This document shows, in pieces, positions 8,382 to 16,698 of a stretch of 64,000 bases of DNA. The notes beneath the pieces were generated by a model. It saw only the letters and a program-made list of their open reading frames with translations, made no database searches and was not told the DNA's origin. A program made the translations under genes and the position numbers. Source of the DNA: Bacillus_BD oryzisoli_A (lineage in GTDB: Bacteria; Bacillota; Bacilli; Bacillales; Cytobacillaceae); NCBI RefSeq assembly GCF_043641075.1, contig NZ_JBHZRC010000001.1, forward strand, positions 1 to 64,000. The letters are read 5' to 3'. Positions within the stretch are counted from its first letter, which is position 1; each line of letters starts with the position of its first letter.

Positions 8382-9041
8382 ATGGTAGATTACGTTTATG
8401 CCGAACAACTGAAAAAGGAATTCAAAGTCGTGGCCAGCTTTTATAATCAGAAGGTAAAAGGGAAAGTTTTTCCATGCCGAAACCACGCATATGTTATCCG
8501 AAAAGGGAACCAGTTGAATCATGAAGTAAACGCCATCTTGATTCTAATGAATCCGGGAACATCCTCACCAATCCGAAAGGAAGCATTTGTTCCTACACTT
8601 AACCTGGAGCTTCCAAGCTGTATTCCTTACATTGAAGCTAAGCCGGATCCGACTCAATATCAAGTCATGCGGCTAATGAAAGTAAAAGACTGGACACGTG
8701 TTTCTATTTTAAATCTATCCGATTTATGTGCCGGGAATTCAGAAGATTTTAAGAAACTATTGCAGGAGGCAGAAGACTCCGGTTTTCATTTTCATAGTAT
8801 ATTTTCAGTAGAAAGAGAGAAAGAACTGCAATCTCAATTATCGACTGCAAACGGACCCATTCTACTCGCTTGGGGAACAAACGGAATACTCGAACCACTA
8901 GCAAACAAAGCATTAAAAAAATTACCCTCAGAAAGAATAAAAGGACTCAAATCTACCAACAAACCATTCTATTATCACATCAATCCCATCCTAAAAGAAA
9001 AACAAATAGAACTACTAACAAAAATGAATCAAACTATTTAA
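8382..9041 (+). CDS. DUF1643-like protein
   Basis: Soluble 219-aa protein. AILILMNPGTSSPI followed by PTQYQVMRLMKVKDW and RVSILNLSDL recalls the DUF1643 family (LNPSTA followed by a conserved region), whose function is unknown. A GGGAGG ribosome site precedes the ATG. The last ~60 codons are strikingly A- and C-rich compared with the first half. A GACGGTTCT repeat starts on the base after the stop codon. The gene stands alone between two repeat elements. Confidence 0.6.
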   Translation: MVDYVYAEQLKKEFKVVASFYNQKVKGKVFPCRNHAYVIRKGNQLNHEVNAILILMNPGTSSPIRKEAFVPTLNLELPSCIPYIEAKPDPTQYQVMRLMKVKDWTRVSILNLSDLCAGNSEDFKKLLQEAEDSGFHFHSIFSVEREKELQSQLSTANGPILLAWGTNGILEPLANKALKKLPSERIKGLKSTNKPFYYHINPILKEKQIELLTKMNQTI

Positions 9042-9069
9042 GAAGCAGGGGGACGGTTCTTGTGCTTCC
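9042..9069 (+). repeat. GACGGTTCT repeat, single copy
   Basis: GAAGCAG and TGCTTC arms flank GGGGACGGTTCT. It begins immediately after the stop codon of the preceding gene. Confidence 0.85.
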
Positions 9070-9085
9070 GAATGAATAAGAATAT

Positions 9086-9120
9086 AACGGGTTTAGAGTT
9101 ATTCTCTTACCCGTTTTTTT
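9086..9120 (+). terminator. Terminator after DUF1643-like gene
   Basis: AACGGGT/ACCCGTT hairpin followed by seven T. Confidence 0.85.
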
Positions 9121-9244
9121 GTGTTATGGCTTGGTAAAAATGGAAAAGAATAATAAAGATGATAAAATGAATGGTGCCAAATTTGAATTGTAAATCTGTT
9201 ATGTTTACCGTTCACGTAAAAAAGAAAAGAAGGAGAGTGCAAAG

Positions 9245-9787
9245 ATGTCAGTTCATACTTATAAAGCAACATTATCAAACGGAGAGGAAATTGGTCTCGA
9301 TACCTATAAAGGAAAAGTAATGTTAATTGTAAATACAGCAAGTAAATGTGGCTTAACCCCGCAATATGAGGGCTTGGAAAAATTATATGATACATATAAG
9401 GACAATGGTTTTACAGTACTGGGCTTCCCGTGCAACCAATTCGGCGGTCAGGAACCGGGCACCGATGAGGAAATCAGCTCCTTTTGCTCACTAAATTATC
9501 AGGTAGAATTTCCGCTTTTCCAAAAAATTGAGGTAAATGGCGATCAGGCACATCCGCTATATCAATATTTACGTGAGCAGGCACCAGAAGACGTAAACTT
9601 TGATAAAAACAGTGGCTTATACAAACATTTAAGCACAAACGCACCTGAACTATTAGAAGGATCAAACATAAGATGGAACTTTACCAAATTCTTAATTGAT
9701 CAGGATGGAAACGTAGTAAAACGCTTCGCTCCTACCACTACTCCTGAAGAAATAAAAAATGACATAGAAAAATTGTTAATGAAATAA
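9245..9787 (+). CDS. Glutathione peroxidase family protein (first copy)
   Basis: Thiol peroxidase of the GPx fold, reducing hydroperoxides. In bacilli these normally use thioredoxin rather than glutathione. The catalytic set is complete: Cys35 (NTASKCGLTPQ), Gln65 (FPCNQFGGQ), Trp144 and Asn145 (WNFTKFLID). It is 180 aa, about 20 longer than the second copy at 30109, because of an insertion around residues 113-138. AAGGAGAG lies 8 nt before the ATG. It stands alone, with a terminator-like repeat directly downstream. Confidence 0.93.
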   Translation: MSVHTYKATLSNGEEIGLDTYKGKVMLIVNTASKCGLTPQYEGLEKLYDTYKDNGFTVLGFPCNQFGGQEPGTDEEISSFCSLNYQVEFPLFQKIEVNGDQAHPLYQYLREQAPEDVNFDKNSGLYKHLSTNAPELLEGSNIRWNFTKFLIDQDGNVVKRFAPTTTPEEIKNDIEKLLMK

Positions 9788-9789
9788 TA

Positions 9790-9845
9790 AAGCAAAGGGA
9801 CGGTTCTATTGCTTCAAAAGAAGCAGCAGAACCGTCCCTTCACTT
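9790..9845. repeat. GACGGTTCT palindromic repeat, double copy
   Basis: AAGGGACGGTTCT and AGAACCGTCCCTT arms with GCTTC/GAAGC inside, then CACTTTTTG. It starts 2 bp after the gpx stop and probably acts as its terminator. Confidence 0.9.
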
Positions 9846-9891
9846 TTTGTAACATTAACTGTAGTGTTGGAAAATAATGTTTAACCGCCTA

Positions 9892-9920
9892 TTGACCAGA
9901 TAGGTCAGCGGGATTAAAAT
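9892..9920 (+). promoter_or_regulatory. Sigma-A promoter of the tetR operon
   Basis: TTGACC (9892-9897), 17-bp spacer, TAAAAT (9915-9920). The -35 box lies inside the first TetR-type palindrome. Confidence 0.65.
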
Positions 9921-9942
9921 GGAATTGACTGATATGGTCAAT
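9893..9942. promoter_or_regulatory. Two TetR-type operators
   Basis: TGACC-N5-GGTCA at 9893-9907 and TGACT-N5-GGTCA at 9926-9940 (outer ATTGAC/GTCAAT to 9942). Their centres are 33 bp apart, about three helical turns. One overlaps the promoter and the other lies just downstream, typical of autorepression. Confidence 0.65.
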
Positions 9943-9979
9943 GTCATAAAATTTGATGAAAAGAATGGGGCTGCTGCGC

Positions 9980-10606
9980 ATGTTTACAAAATTTTTAAAT
10001 TTGGATTCTGAAAAACAAGACCGTATCGTCAATGCGGCGATGAAGGAATTTGCCCAGAAAGGATATGATCTTGCGTCGACCAATGAAATGGTAAAAGAGG
10101 CAGGGATTTCAAAAGGATTGCTGTTTCATTATTTCAAAAACAAAAAGCAGCTGTATTTATTTCTGTTTGACTATTGCTATGACATGATTGTCGAGGAATT
10201 TTATCAGAAAGTAGATTTATCTGAGGATGATTTTTTTAAGCGCACGAGGGATGCAGTCATGATTAAAATGGAGCTGCTGACAGGCTATCCGGATATTTTT
10301 CAATTTATGGAAGAGGCCCTATTGGAGGATTCAGCAGAAGTGAAAGCTGAATTGGAAAAAAAGAAAAAGGAATTTATCGACATAAATATGGAGAAATTCT
10401 TTGAGAACATTGATTATTCGAAGTTCAGAGAAGATGTCGATCTAAAAATTGTCCTGAAAATTATTACCTTTACATTTGAAAAATTGAGCGATGAGGCTCT
10501 CTATAAAGCAAAGCTGTCACCAACACATGAAATCGATTATGAAAAAGTCCGCCTTGAAGCAGAAGACTATTTTGAAGTATTAATGAAATGCTTTTATAAA
10601 CAATAA
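9980..10606 (+). CDS. TetR family regulator of an ABC exporter
   Basis: The N-terminal helix-turn-helix (KEFAQKGYDLASTNEMVKEAGISKGLLFHYFKNKKQLYLFL) is typical of TetR repressors, followed by a ligand domain; about 208 aa. I start at ATG 9980 because family members begin with MFxKFLNL; upstream in-frame codons at 9953-9965 lack a ribosome site. It is the first gene of a four-gene operon with an ABC ATPase and two ABC-2 permeases. The paired palindromes over its promoter point to control of its own operon. The inducer is unknown, perhaps an exported drug or lipid. Confidence 0.88.
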   Translation: MFTKFLNLDSEKQDRIVNAAMKEFAQKGYDLASTNEMVKEAGISKGLLFHYFKNKKQLYLFLFDYCYDMIVEEFYQKVDLSEDDFFKRTRDAVMIKMELLTGYPDIFQFMEEALLEDSAEVKAELEKKKKEFIDINMEKFFENIDYSKFREDVDLKIVLKIITFTFEKLSDEALYKAKLSPTHEIDYEKVRLEAEDYFEVLMKCFYKQ

Positions 10607-10622
10607 TCGGGAGGCCATGACA

Positions 10623-11507
10623 ATGAATGTCATTGAAATCAACAACCTTACCAAGAGCTATGGCAAGTCCAGAGGAATCACAGATGTCAGCTTTACTGTA
10701 GAAGAAGGGGAGATTTTCGGGTTTATCGGTCCAAACGGTGCTGGAAAATCGACGACCATCCGAACATTATTGTCATTGATTTATCCAACAAGCGGGAGTG
10801 CAAAGATTTTTGGCAAGGATTGTGTCAAATTTGCCCCTGAAATAAAGAAGCAGATTGGCTATCTACCTTCAGAGGTCTTCTATTATGACAATATGAAGGT
10901 AATCGATTTGTTAAAATACTCAGCCAGCTTTTATAAAAAAGACTGCAGTCAGCGAATCAAGGAATTAGCGGAAATCATGAACCTTGACCTAACGAAAAAA
11001 ATTGATGATTTATCGCTAGGAAATAAAAAGAAGGTTGGAATTGTTCAAGGTTTGCTTCATGAGCCAAAGCTGATTATCCTTGATGAGCCAACTAGCGGGC
11101 TTGACCCGTTAATGCAGCAAAAGTTCTTTGAACTACTCGAGCAGGAAAATAAAAAGGGTGCCACAATTTTATTCTCGTCCCATATTTTAAGTGAGGTCCA
11201 ACGATTATGTAATCGTGTCGCCATCATTAAAGAGGGGAAAATTGTTACCGTAGAAAAAATTAAAACATTAAAAGAAAACAACTATAAAAAGTTTAAAATT
11301 GAAACCATTGGCCTTGTGGAAACTAACATCTTCCAACTGCCAGGCGTGACGAAATTAGAAAGGAACGGAAGTACCATTAGCTTTTTATTTAAAGGCAATA
11401 TTAATACAGTGTTAAAAAAGTTATCCGAATTAACAGTTGCGAATCTTTGGATTGAAGAGCCGGACCTTGAGGAGATATTCCTGCATTACTACGAAAAGGA
11501 GGCGTAA
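10623..11507 (+). CDS. ABC transporter ATP-binding protein
   Basis: Nucleotide-binding subunit of about 294 aa with Walker A GPNGAGKST, signature LSLGNKKKVG, Walker B LIILDEPTSG and switch His in LFSSH. This is the DRA/CcmA-type ATPase used with ABC-2 exporters. ATG 10623 lies 8 nt after GGGAGG; the ATG at 10617 is too close. It is followed after 6 bp by the first permease, and its last codons supply that gene's GGAGG site. Confidence 0.93.
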   Translation: MNVIEINNLTKSYGKSRGITDVSFTVEEGEIFGFIGPNGAGKSTTIRTLLSLIYPTSGSAKIFGKDCVKFAPEIKKQIGYLPSEVFYYDNMKVIDLLKYSASFYKKDCSQRIKELAEIMNLDLTKKIDDLSLGNKKKVGIVQGLLHEPKLIILDEPTSGLDPLMQQKFFELLEQENKKGATILFSSHILSEVQRLCNRVAIIKEGKIVTVEKIKTLKENNYKKFKIETIGLVETNIFQLPGVTKLERNGSTISFLFKGNINTVLKKLSELTVANLWIEEPDLEEIFLHYYEKEA

Positions 11508-11513
11508 GTAACG

Positions 11514-12311
11514 ATGAATATATTCCTGCATGAATTACGGGCTAATGGGAAATCAACGTTTATATGGTCAATATCCTTAATCATGGTGGTCGTTTTGTTT
11601 ATGTCGTTCTATCCTTCTTTTGCAAAAGATGCAGAGGCCTTTACGAAGATAATGGAGGGCTACCCGGAAACGGTTCGGAATCTATTGGGTGTTAACCTTG
11701 GAAGCTTCTTTACGATTCTAGGCTTCTATTGTTTTCCGTTGACCTTTATTACACTTTGCGGTGCTATACAGGCAATGAATCTTGGAACTTCAATTATAAG
11801 CAAGGAAGTGCGGGAAAAAACAGCTGATTTTCTATTAACAAAACCAGTTACACGGACAAAAGTGGTAACTGCCAAGCTGCTGGCAGCATTCACCTCCCTT
11901 GTGCTAACAAATCTCGTGTATCTTTCCGCTGCAAGTATTATCGCTTTTCAAGTCAAGAATGAGAATTTTAGCTTCAAAGTGTTTATTATGCTTTCTCTAA
12001 CCATGTTTTTCGTTCAACTAATCTTTTTAGCAATAGGTTTCATGCTTTCGGTCATGATTCCAAAATTAAAATCCGTTCTCCCGGTGTCTCTCGGAACGGT
12101 ATTTGCCTTTTATTTTCTTGGAATGTTCAGTGACACGACAGGGGAAGATGCCAAACGGTATTTATCTCCATTTAAATATTATGATACCGCTTATATTGTG
12201 AAGCATGCTGAATACGAAGCAGCCTTTTTGTTTGCAGGTGTTGTTATCATCATCATTGCGGTTATTTCTAGCTATGTCGTTTATACGAAAAAGGATATCC
12301 ATTCTGTTTAA
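11514..12311 (+). CDS. ABC-2 type permease
   Basis: 265 aa with six predicted membrane segments and the ABC-2 pattern (ISKEVREKTADFLLTKPVTRTKVVTAKL) between helices 2 and 3. It shares that pattern and the N-terminal layout (short basic helix, then membrane helix, then a ~30-residue external loop ending in a helix) with the next gene, so the two likely form a heterodimeric pore driven by the ATPase encoded upstream. The substrate is not apparent. Confidence 0.88.
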   Translation: MNIFLHELRANGKSTFIWSISLIMVVVLFMSFYPSFAKDAEAFTKIMEGYPETVRNLLGVNLGSFFTILGFYCFPLTFITLCGAIQAMNLGTSIISKEVREKTADFLLTKPVTRTKVVTAKLLAAFTSLVLTNLVYLSAASIIAFQVKNENFSFKVFIMLSLTMFFVQLIFLAIGFMLSVMIPKLKSVLPVSLGTVFAFYFLGMFSDTTGEDAKRYLSPFKYYDTAYIVKHAEYEAAFLFAGVVIIIIAVISSYVVYTKKDIHSV

Positions 12312-12353
12312 GTAGTCCAGCTTGTTTGTCACAAGCTAATGGAGGATAGAATC

Positions 12354-13154
12354 ATGAATATATATTTAAAAGAATTGAAGTCCCATAGAAAGTCTCTTAT
12401 CATTTGGAGTATTGGCGTTGTCCTGATGGTTGTATCAGGGATGGGCAAATATGAAGCCTACTCCTCACAAGGACAATCGATTAATGACCTAGTCTCAGGA
12501 ATTCCAAAATCATTGAGGGCAGTGCTGGGATTTAGTGATGTCGATTTATCAACACTTGTTGGATACTATTCAATCCTGTTTCTCTACTTGTTATTAATGG
12601 CCACCATTCATGCGGCGATGCTTGGTGCCACTATCATTGCGAAAGAGGAGAGTGACAAAACGTCTGAGTTCTTATTTGTCAAGCCTGTCTCAAGAAACTC
12701 GGTTATTTCGGCAAAGTTAGCAGCCGCTTTTACGAATATTTTAGTTTTTAATCTAGTAACCTCTGTGTCATTGTTTGCTATCCTGGGACATTACAACAAT
12801 AACGGTGAAGAGGTGAATAAAGCTATCGTGGGAACGATGATTGGTATGTTTTTATTACAGGTGTTGTTTATGGTTATCGGCAGCGCACTCTCATCAGTTA
12901 AAAAGAAACCAAAAGCAGCAGTGTCACAAGCATCAATTATCCTTTTAGTAACCTACATGCTCTCTATTTTGATCGATTTAAATGAGAACATCGAAGGTTT
13001 AAAATACCTAACACCGTTTAAATATTTCGAAGCCAAAAACGTTATCTACGGCAGTGGACTCGAAACAATCTACATTGTCCTTACAGCCATGCTCATAATT
13101 GGATTAATCACGCTCACTTATATAGCCTTCCAAAAACGGGATTTAAATACCTAA
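12354..13154 (+). CDS. ABC-2 type permease (second subunit)
   Basis: 266-aa paralogue of the preceding permease (IIAKEESDKTSEFLFVKPVSRNSVISAKL) with six membrane segments. GGAGG lies 7 nt before ATG 12354; the in-frame ATG at 12339 has no ribosome site. It is the last gene of the tetR operon, with a strong terminator 50 bp downstream. The final 60 codons are C-ending and A-rich, unlike the first part of the gene. Confidence 0.88.
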   Translation: MNIYLKELKSHRKSLIIWSIGVVLMVVSGMGKYEAYSSQGQSINDLVSGIPKSLRAVLGFSDVDLSTLVGYYSILFLYLLLMATIHAAMLGATIIAKEESDKTSEFLFVKPVSRNSVISAKLAAAFTNILVFNLVTSVSLFAILGHYNNNGEEVNKAIVGTMIGMFLLQVLFMVIGSALSSVKKKPKAAVSQASIILLVTYMLSILIDLNENIEGLKYLTPFKYFEAKNVIYGSGLETIYIVLTAMLIIGLITLTYIAFQKRDLNT

Positions 13155-13205
13155 ACGAATGTACAGTTTCCTGCTTCTAAATAGGGGCATATAAGAATAG
13201 TGCGA

Positions 13206-13245
13206 GAAGCTGAATGTCTGTTGTATCAGACTTTCAGCTTTTTTG
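13206..13245 (+). terminator. Terminator of the tetR-ABC operon
   Basis: AAGCTGAA-GTCTG stem pairs with CAGAC-TTCAGCTT (one mismatch), followed by TTTTTT. Confidence 0.85.
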
Positions 13246-13387
13246 TTAAGGGTAACTATTAGCTACTGTGTTTATGACCAAGATATACTGTATAATGTGA
13301 ATTGTCATTTTTTCGATCAAACAAGTTCAAAGAAAGCAGAGATAATTCTATACAAGAATTAATACAAAAAAGAGGTGAGAAGAACCC

Positions 13388-14476
13388 ATGTCACTACCTA
13401 CTATTCTATTTGTTCTTCTATTCGTCATCGTCTATAGTCTCCTCTGTATTTACATCGGTAAAAACGTCTGGGTGTGGCTGAAAACGTACACAAAGGGGAA
13501 GTATCAAAAATCCTTTTATTTTCTCTTCATTATGTTAGCGGCTTCCCCTTTTCTAGCACGAACAGTTACGATTCCGTTATTTGCCTGGATCAGCGGGTTT
13601 TGGATGGCGATAATTGGCTACAGCCTCATTCTGCTGCCAATAGCCAACCTACTGTATTTTATTTTTAAAAGGAAAGGTATTCAGTGGATTGGGCTTGGAA
13701 TAATCCTGTTCTTTGCTATTATCTTTAGTGTGGGCACCTATAATGCTTGGAATCCCATTGTTCGTCATTACGAAGTGAACATACCGAAGAAATCTGAACT
13801 ACCTGCAATTAAAATCCTCGCTGCCTCGGACCTTCACTTAGGTCCTATTGTCGGTGTCACACACTTGAAAAAGTTAATTAACATCTCAAATCATGTCAAA
13901 CCAGATATCATCCTCCTTGCCGGCGATACTATTGATGACGATATCGAGCCATTTCTTGAAAATAATATGCAGGCAGTTATGCAAAATTTACACGCTCCTC
14001 TTGGGGTGTACGCTATTTCGGGTAACCATGATGTCTATGGAAATGATCTTGTGAGGCTGGAACATTATTTAACAAAAGCGGGAATTCAAGTTCTAAGAGA
14101 TGAAACGGTTTTAATTAATGACCAATTTTATCTTACAGGGAGAAAAGATCCAGCAGAAGGTGAGCGTCTTGAAATTCAAGCACTGCTAAAGGATTTTGAT
14201 AAGAAAAAGCCCATAATCATGATGGATCATCAGCCGAACGAATTGGATTCTGCTGAAAAATATGGTACAGATTTATTGGTTTCAGGTCATACTCACAATG
14301 GACAGCTGGCACCAGCCAATCTTATAACCGGTATGCTGTTTGAAAATGATGGCGGTTATTTACATAAAGGAACCATGCATTCATTTGTCTCTTCGGGATA
14401 CGGAACATGGGGGCCGCCGCTGAGAATGGGAAGCCGTTCAGAGGTGATGGTAATTGACCTTCATTTTGAAAAATAA
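13388..14476 (+). CDS. Membrane-anchored metallophosphoesterase
   Basis: The N-terminal ~125 residues contain four membrane helices, followed by a calcineurin-like phosphoesterase domain with all metal motifs: SDLHLG, GDTIDDD, GNHDVYG, DHQPNE and SGHTHNGQ. 362 aa, resembling the YaeI/YkuE/YkoQ group, some of which act on lipid-linked phosphates at the membrane. The substrate is unknown here. AGAGGTG precedes the ATG. Single gene. Confidence 0.87.
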   Translation: MSLPTILFVLLFVIVYSLLCIYIGKNVWVWLKTYTKGKYQKSFYFLFIMLAASPFLARTVTIPLFAWISGFWMAIIGYSLILLPIANLLYFIFKRKGIQWIGLGIILFFAIIFSVGTYNAWNPIVRHYEVNIPKKSELPAIKILAASDLHLGPIVGVTHLKKLINISNHVKPDIILLAGDTIDDDIEPFLENNMQAVMQNLHAPLGVYAISGNHDVYGNDLVRLEHYLTKAGIQVLRDETVLINDQFYLTGRKDPAEGERLEIQALLKDFDKKKPIIMMDHQPNELDSAEKYGTDLLVSGHTHNGQLAPANLITGMLFENDGGYLHKGTMHSFVSSGYGTWGPPLRMGSRSEVMVIDLHFEK

Positions 14477-14757
14477 ATGTTTATCATTAACCTAGTCCCT
14501 TTCAAACCGGAAGGGTCTATTTTTGTGGGGAAATAGTGAAAACATCAAAAACTACATTTTTTTCAAAAAATTTCAAATTAATAGTAGATATCATGTTAAA
14601 ACTGTTATATAATTTCATTAATCAATTTTAGTTGTACTATAACAATCAAACAGTTATAAAAAGAAATTGGTGACATATAACAGATTGTAATGGACTTACC
14701 TACTGTCACCAGATGACAAAAAAATAAAAAATATTAAAAAGAAAAGAGGAATGTAGG
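14477..14757 (+). other. Intergenic, AT-rich
   Basis: A weak terminator-like hairpin (AGTCCCTT/AAGGGTCT, about 14493-14526, then ATTTTTG) follows the phosphoesterase gene. The rest is AT-rich sequence with no gene or clear operator that I can see. Confidence 0.4.
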
Positions 14758-15081
14758 ATGTCAAAAACAGATTCCATTGCACGTAGAATATTAGGTTGGA
14801 AGTTAAATAGATGGGATAGATGGTATGATTATGAAAAAGGAGTTTTCATTCATGACTCTGAATTTCAACCAGAACAAAATCTTTGCCACGCCATGCTCAT
14901 TGTAGAAAGACTGGAGAAATTTGGTTATAAATTCTCAAACAATGGCAATTCCGAGGTTCGTTTCAATAACATCTCAGCAACCGGTGATACGCTTGCAGAA
15001 GCTATCACTAATGCAGCCTACAACCTCATCGAACTTAACTCAGTTGAAGACACAAGCGATATTTGGGCACAGCTTTGCTAA
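14758..15081 (+). CDS. Small hypothetical protein, phage ABA-sandwich-like
   Basis: 107 aa, soluble. Layout: a short basic region with RRILGWKLNRWDRWYD, then FQPEQNLCHAMLIVERLEKFGYKF, and a C-terminal helix GDTLAEAITNAAYNLIELN. The combination of a residue-specific loop, VERLEKFG and LAEAITNAAY resembles small Bacillus proteins with the phage ABA sandwich domain. I cannot assign a function. There is an AGAGG site and the gene stands alone with its own terminator. Confidence 0.6.
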   Translation: MSKTDSIARRILGWKLNRWDRWYDYEKGVFIHDSEFQPEQNLCHAMLIVERLEKFGYKFSNNGNSEVRFNNISATGDTLAEAITNAAYNLIELNSVEDTSDIWAQLC

Positions 15082-15154
15082 AATAAACGTTTCTTGTGCC
15101 TCCTTTACATGACGTTAATCATGTAAACAACCCAATAATTTTATAATAAAGGGA

Positions 15155-15191
15155 AAGAAGTTCACCTCAGGGGAAGTGAACTTCTTTTTTA
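15155..15191 (+). terminator. Terminator after small hypothetical gene
   Basis: Perfect 11-bp arms AAGAAGTTCAC/GTGAACTTCTT followed by TTTT. Confidence 0.9.
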
Positions 15192-15302
15192 ATGTATACG
15201 AGCAGGAATAAACTGACTGTTATCGAATAAAAGCTATTATACTATTAAAAATAAGCTTGTTTGAAAAGGAGTCCTTTCACTTGTGATAAAAGGAGGGGTA
15301 CG

Positions 15303-16229
15303 ATGAGAATTGTTATTGCCGGAGGTTCCGGATTTATCGGACAAAAATTGACTGAGCTTTTGCTTGCTAAGGGTCATTCCATTGTCATTTTAACAAGAAA
15401 GGATAGGTCAGCAACTGATTCTATTTCCTATGTTAAGTGGCTTGAACAAGGTGCCAATCCTGAAAAGGAATTAGGCGATGTAGATGCTGTAATAAATTTA
15501 GCAGGTGTGTCAATTAATAATGGAAGATGGAATGCAAATCATCAAAAAGAGATTTATGAAAGCCGAATGTCAGCGACCGCAGAGCTGTTAAGAATCATGA
15601 CAGCTTTGCCAAAGCAACCCACCGTCTTAATAAACGCGAGTGCCATTGGAATTTATCCTGCCTCCTTTGACGCACGATACACTGAAGAATCGACTGCAAG
15701 AGCAACTGATTTTCTTGCAAAAACCGTTTCCGATTGGGAGGAAAACGCGCGAAAGGTAGAGGAACATTCTGTTAGGGTTGTCACTATGAGATTTGGTGTG
15801 GTGCTTGGGAATACCGGCGGAGCGCTTCCGTTGATGGTGCTTCCATATAAGTTATTTGTCGGAGGGACAGTTGGTTCTGGTAAACAGTGGGTGTCGTGGG
15901 TGCATGTAAAGGACGTAGCACGGTCCATTCTCTTTGCAATAGAACATAGCAATATAAGCGGTGCCGTTAATGTCACGTCACCTGTACCCGTTAGAATGCG
16001 TCAGTTTGGACAAACCATTGGCACCGTCCTCCATCGTCCACATTGGTTTCCTGTCCCTTCTATGATCATGAGGATCGTCCTTGGGAAAAAAAGTACTCTT
16101 GTGCTGGAAGGACAGCAGGTTATTCCTACAGTGTTGATGCAGGAAGGGTTTGAATTTATGTTTCCATCACTTCATGATGCATTAGAAGATTTACTTGTAA
16201 TAAATAAAATGAAGGATTTTATCTTTTAA
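15303..16229 (+). CDS. yfhF: TIGR01777 family NAD(P)-binding epimerase (YfhF)
   Basis: 308-aa extended short-chain dehydrogenase fold: Rossmann motif GGSGFIG at residues 7-13, NLAGVSINNGRW, INASAIGIY, VTMRFGVVLG and WVHVKDVARSILFAIE. This is the SulA/YfhF group, often called a nucleoside-diphosphate sugar epimerase, with no proven substrate. ATG 15303 follows GGAGG; the in-frame extension to 15261 has no ribosome site. Confidence 0.9.
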   Translation: MRIVIAGGSGFIGQKLTELLLAKGHSIVILTRKDRSATDSISYVKWLEQGANPEKELGDVDAVINLAGVSINNGRWNANHQKEIYESRMSATAELLRIMTALPKQPTVLINASAIGIYPASFDARYTEESTARATDFLAKTVSDWEENARKVEEHSVRVVTMRFGVVLGNTGGALPLMVLPYKLFVGGTVGSGKQWVSWVHVKDVARSILFAIEHSNISGAVNVTSPVPVRMRQFGQTIGTVLHRPHWFPVPSMIMRIVLGKKSTLVLEGQQVIPTVLMQEGFEFMFPSLHDALEDLLVINKMKDFIF

Positions 16230-16300
16230 ATGAAGATTGAATAAATTACTTGTCGATGGTAAACCCTAATACAAAACTTTGAAAAATAAGGAGAGTAATT

Positions 16301-16531
16301 GTGAAAGCATATGAATTACACAACATGATCATCGACAATGATTTTGACGGTGAAGAGTACGTCACAGCAGACTTTACCCATGAGGATCAAATTTATAGCA
16401 TTACCTTCAAAAAGGCTGACCTCGAAATTATCAATACCTGGGTGTTCCAAGGTGATGGTACATCCTTACCAGCTAGCCTGCCCGATTATATTATTGAATC
16501 AATCAGAGAAGATGTACAAAAGAAAATCTAA
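16301..16531 (+). CDS. Small hypothetical protein, 76 aa
   Basis: GTG start 7 nt after AAGGAGAG. The protein is acidic, soluble and predicted mainly as beta strands (EEYVTADFTHEDQIYSITFKKADLEIINTWVF). I do not recognise the family. It is the only plausible frame in the gap between yfhF and the AAA ATPase. A 16-bp stretch inside it (16403-16418) recurs exactly just after its stop codon. Confidence 0.6.
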   Translation: MKAYELHNMIIDNDFDGEEYVTADFTHEDQIYSITFKKADLEIINTWVFQGDGTSLPASLPDYIIESIREDVQKKI

Positions 16532-16542
16532 GACCTTCAAAA

Positions 16543-16653
16543 AGGCTGTCCCAGAGCAAAACTACAGGCATAACCACCTGTTATCCAGTACCATGCCGCA
16601 TAAAATTGACTGGTTGTAAAAAAAGGAGGTCCCTGCACTTTTGGGGACAGCCT
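16543..16653. mobile_element. Possible MITE or IS relic, 111 bp
   Basis: Terminal inverted repeats AGGCTGTCCC (16543-16552) and GGGACAGCCT (16644-16653). Such ends are common in transposons of Gram-positive bacteria. There is no transposase, and no convincing target-site duplication is visible. Confidence 0.45.
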
Positions 16654-16698
16654 CTATGCATTATGTGGTAAGCTGTTGTATAAGGGGTGAGCAAAAGG

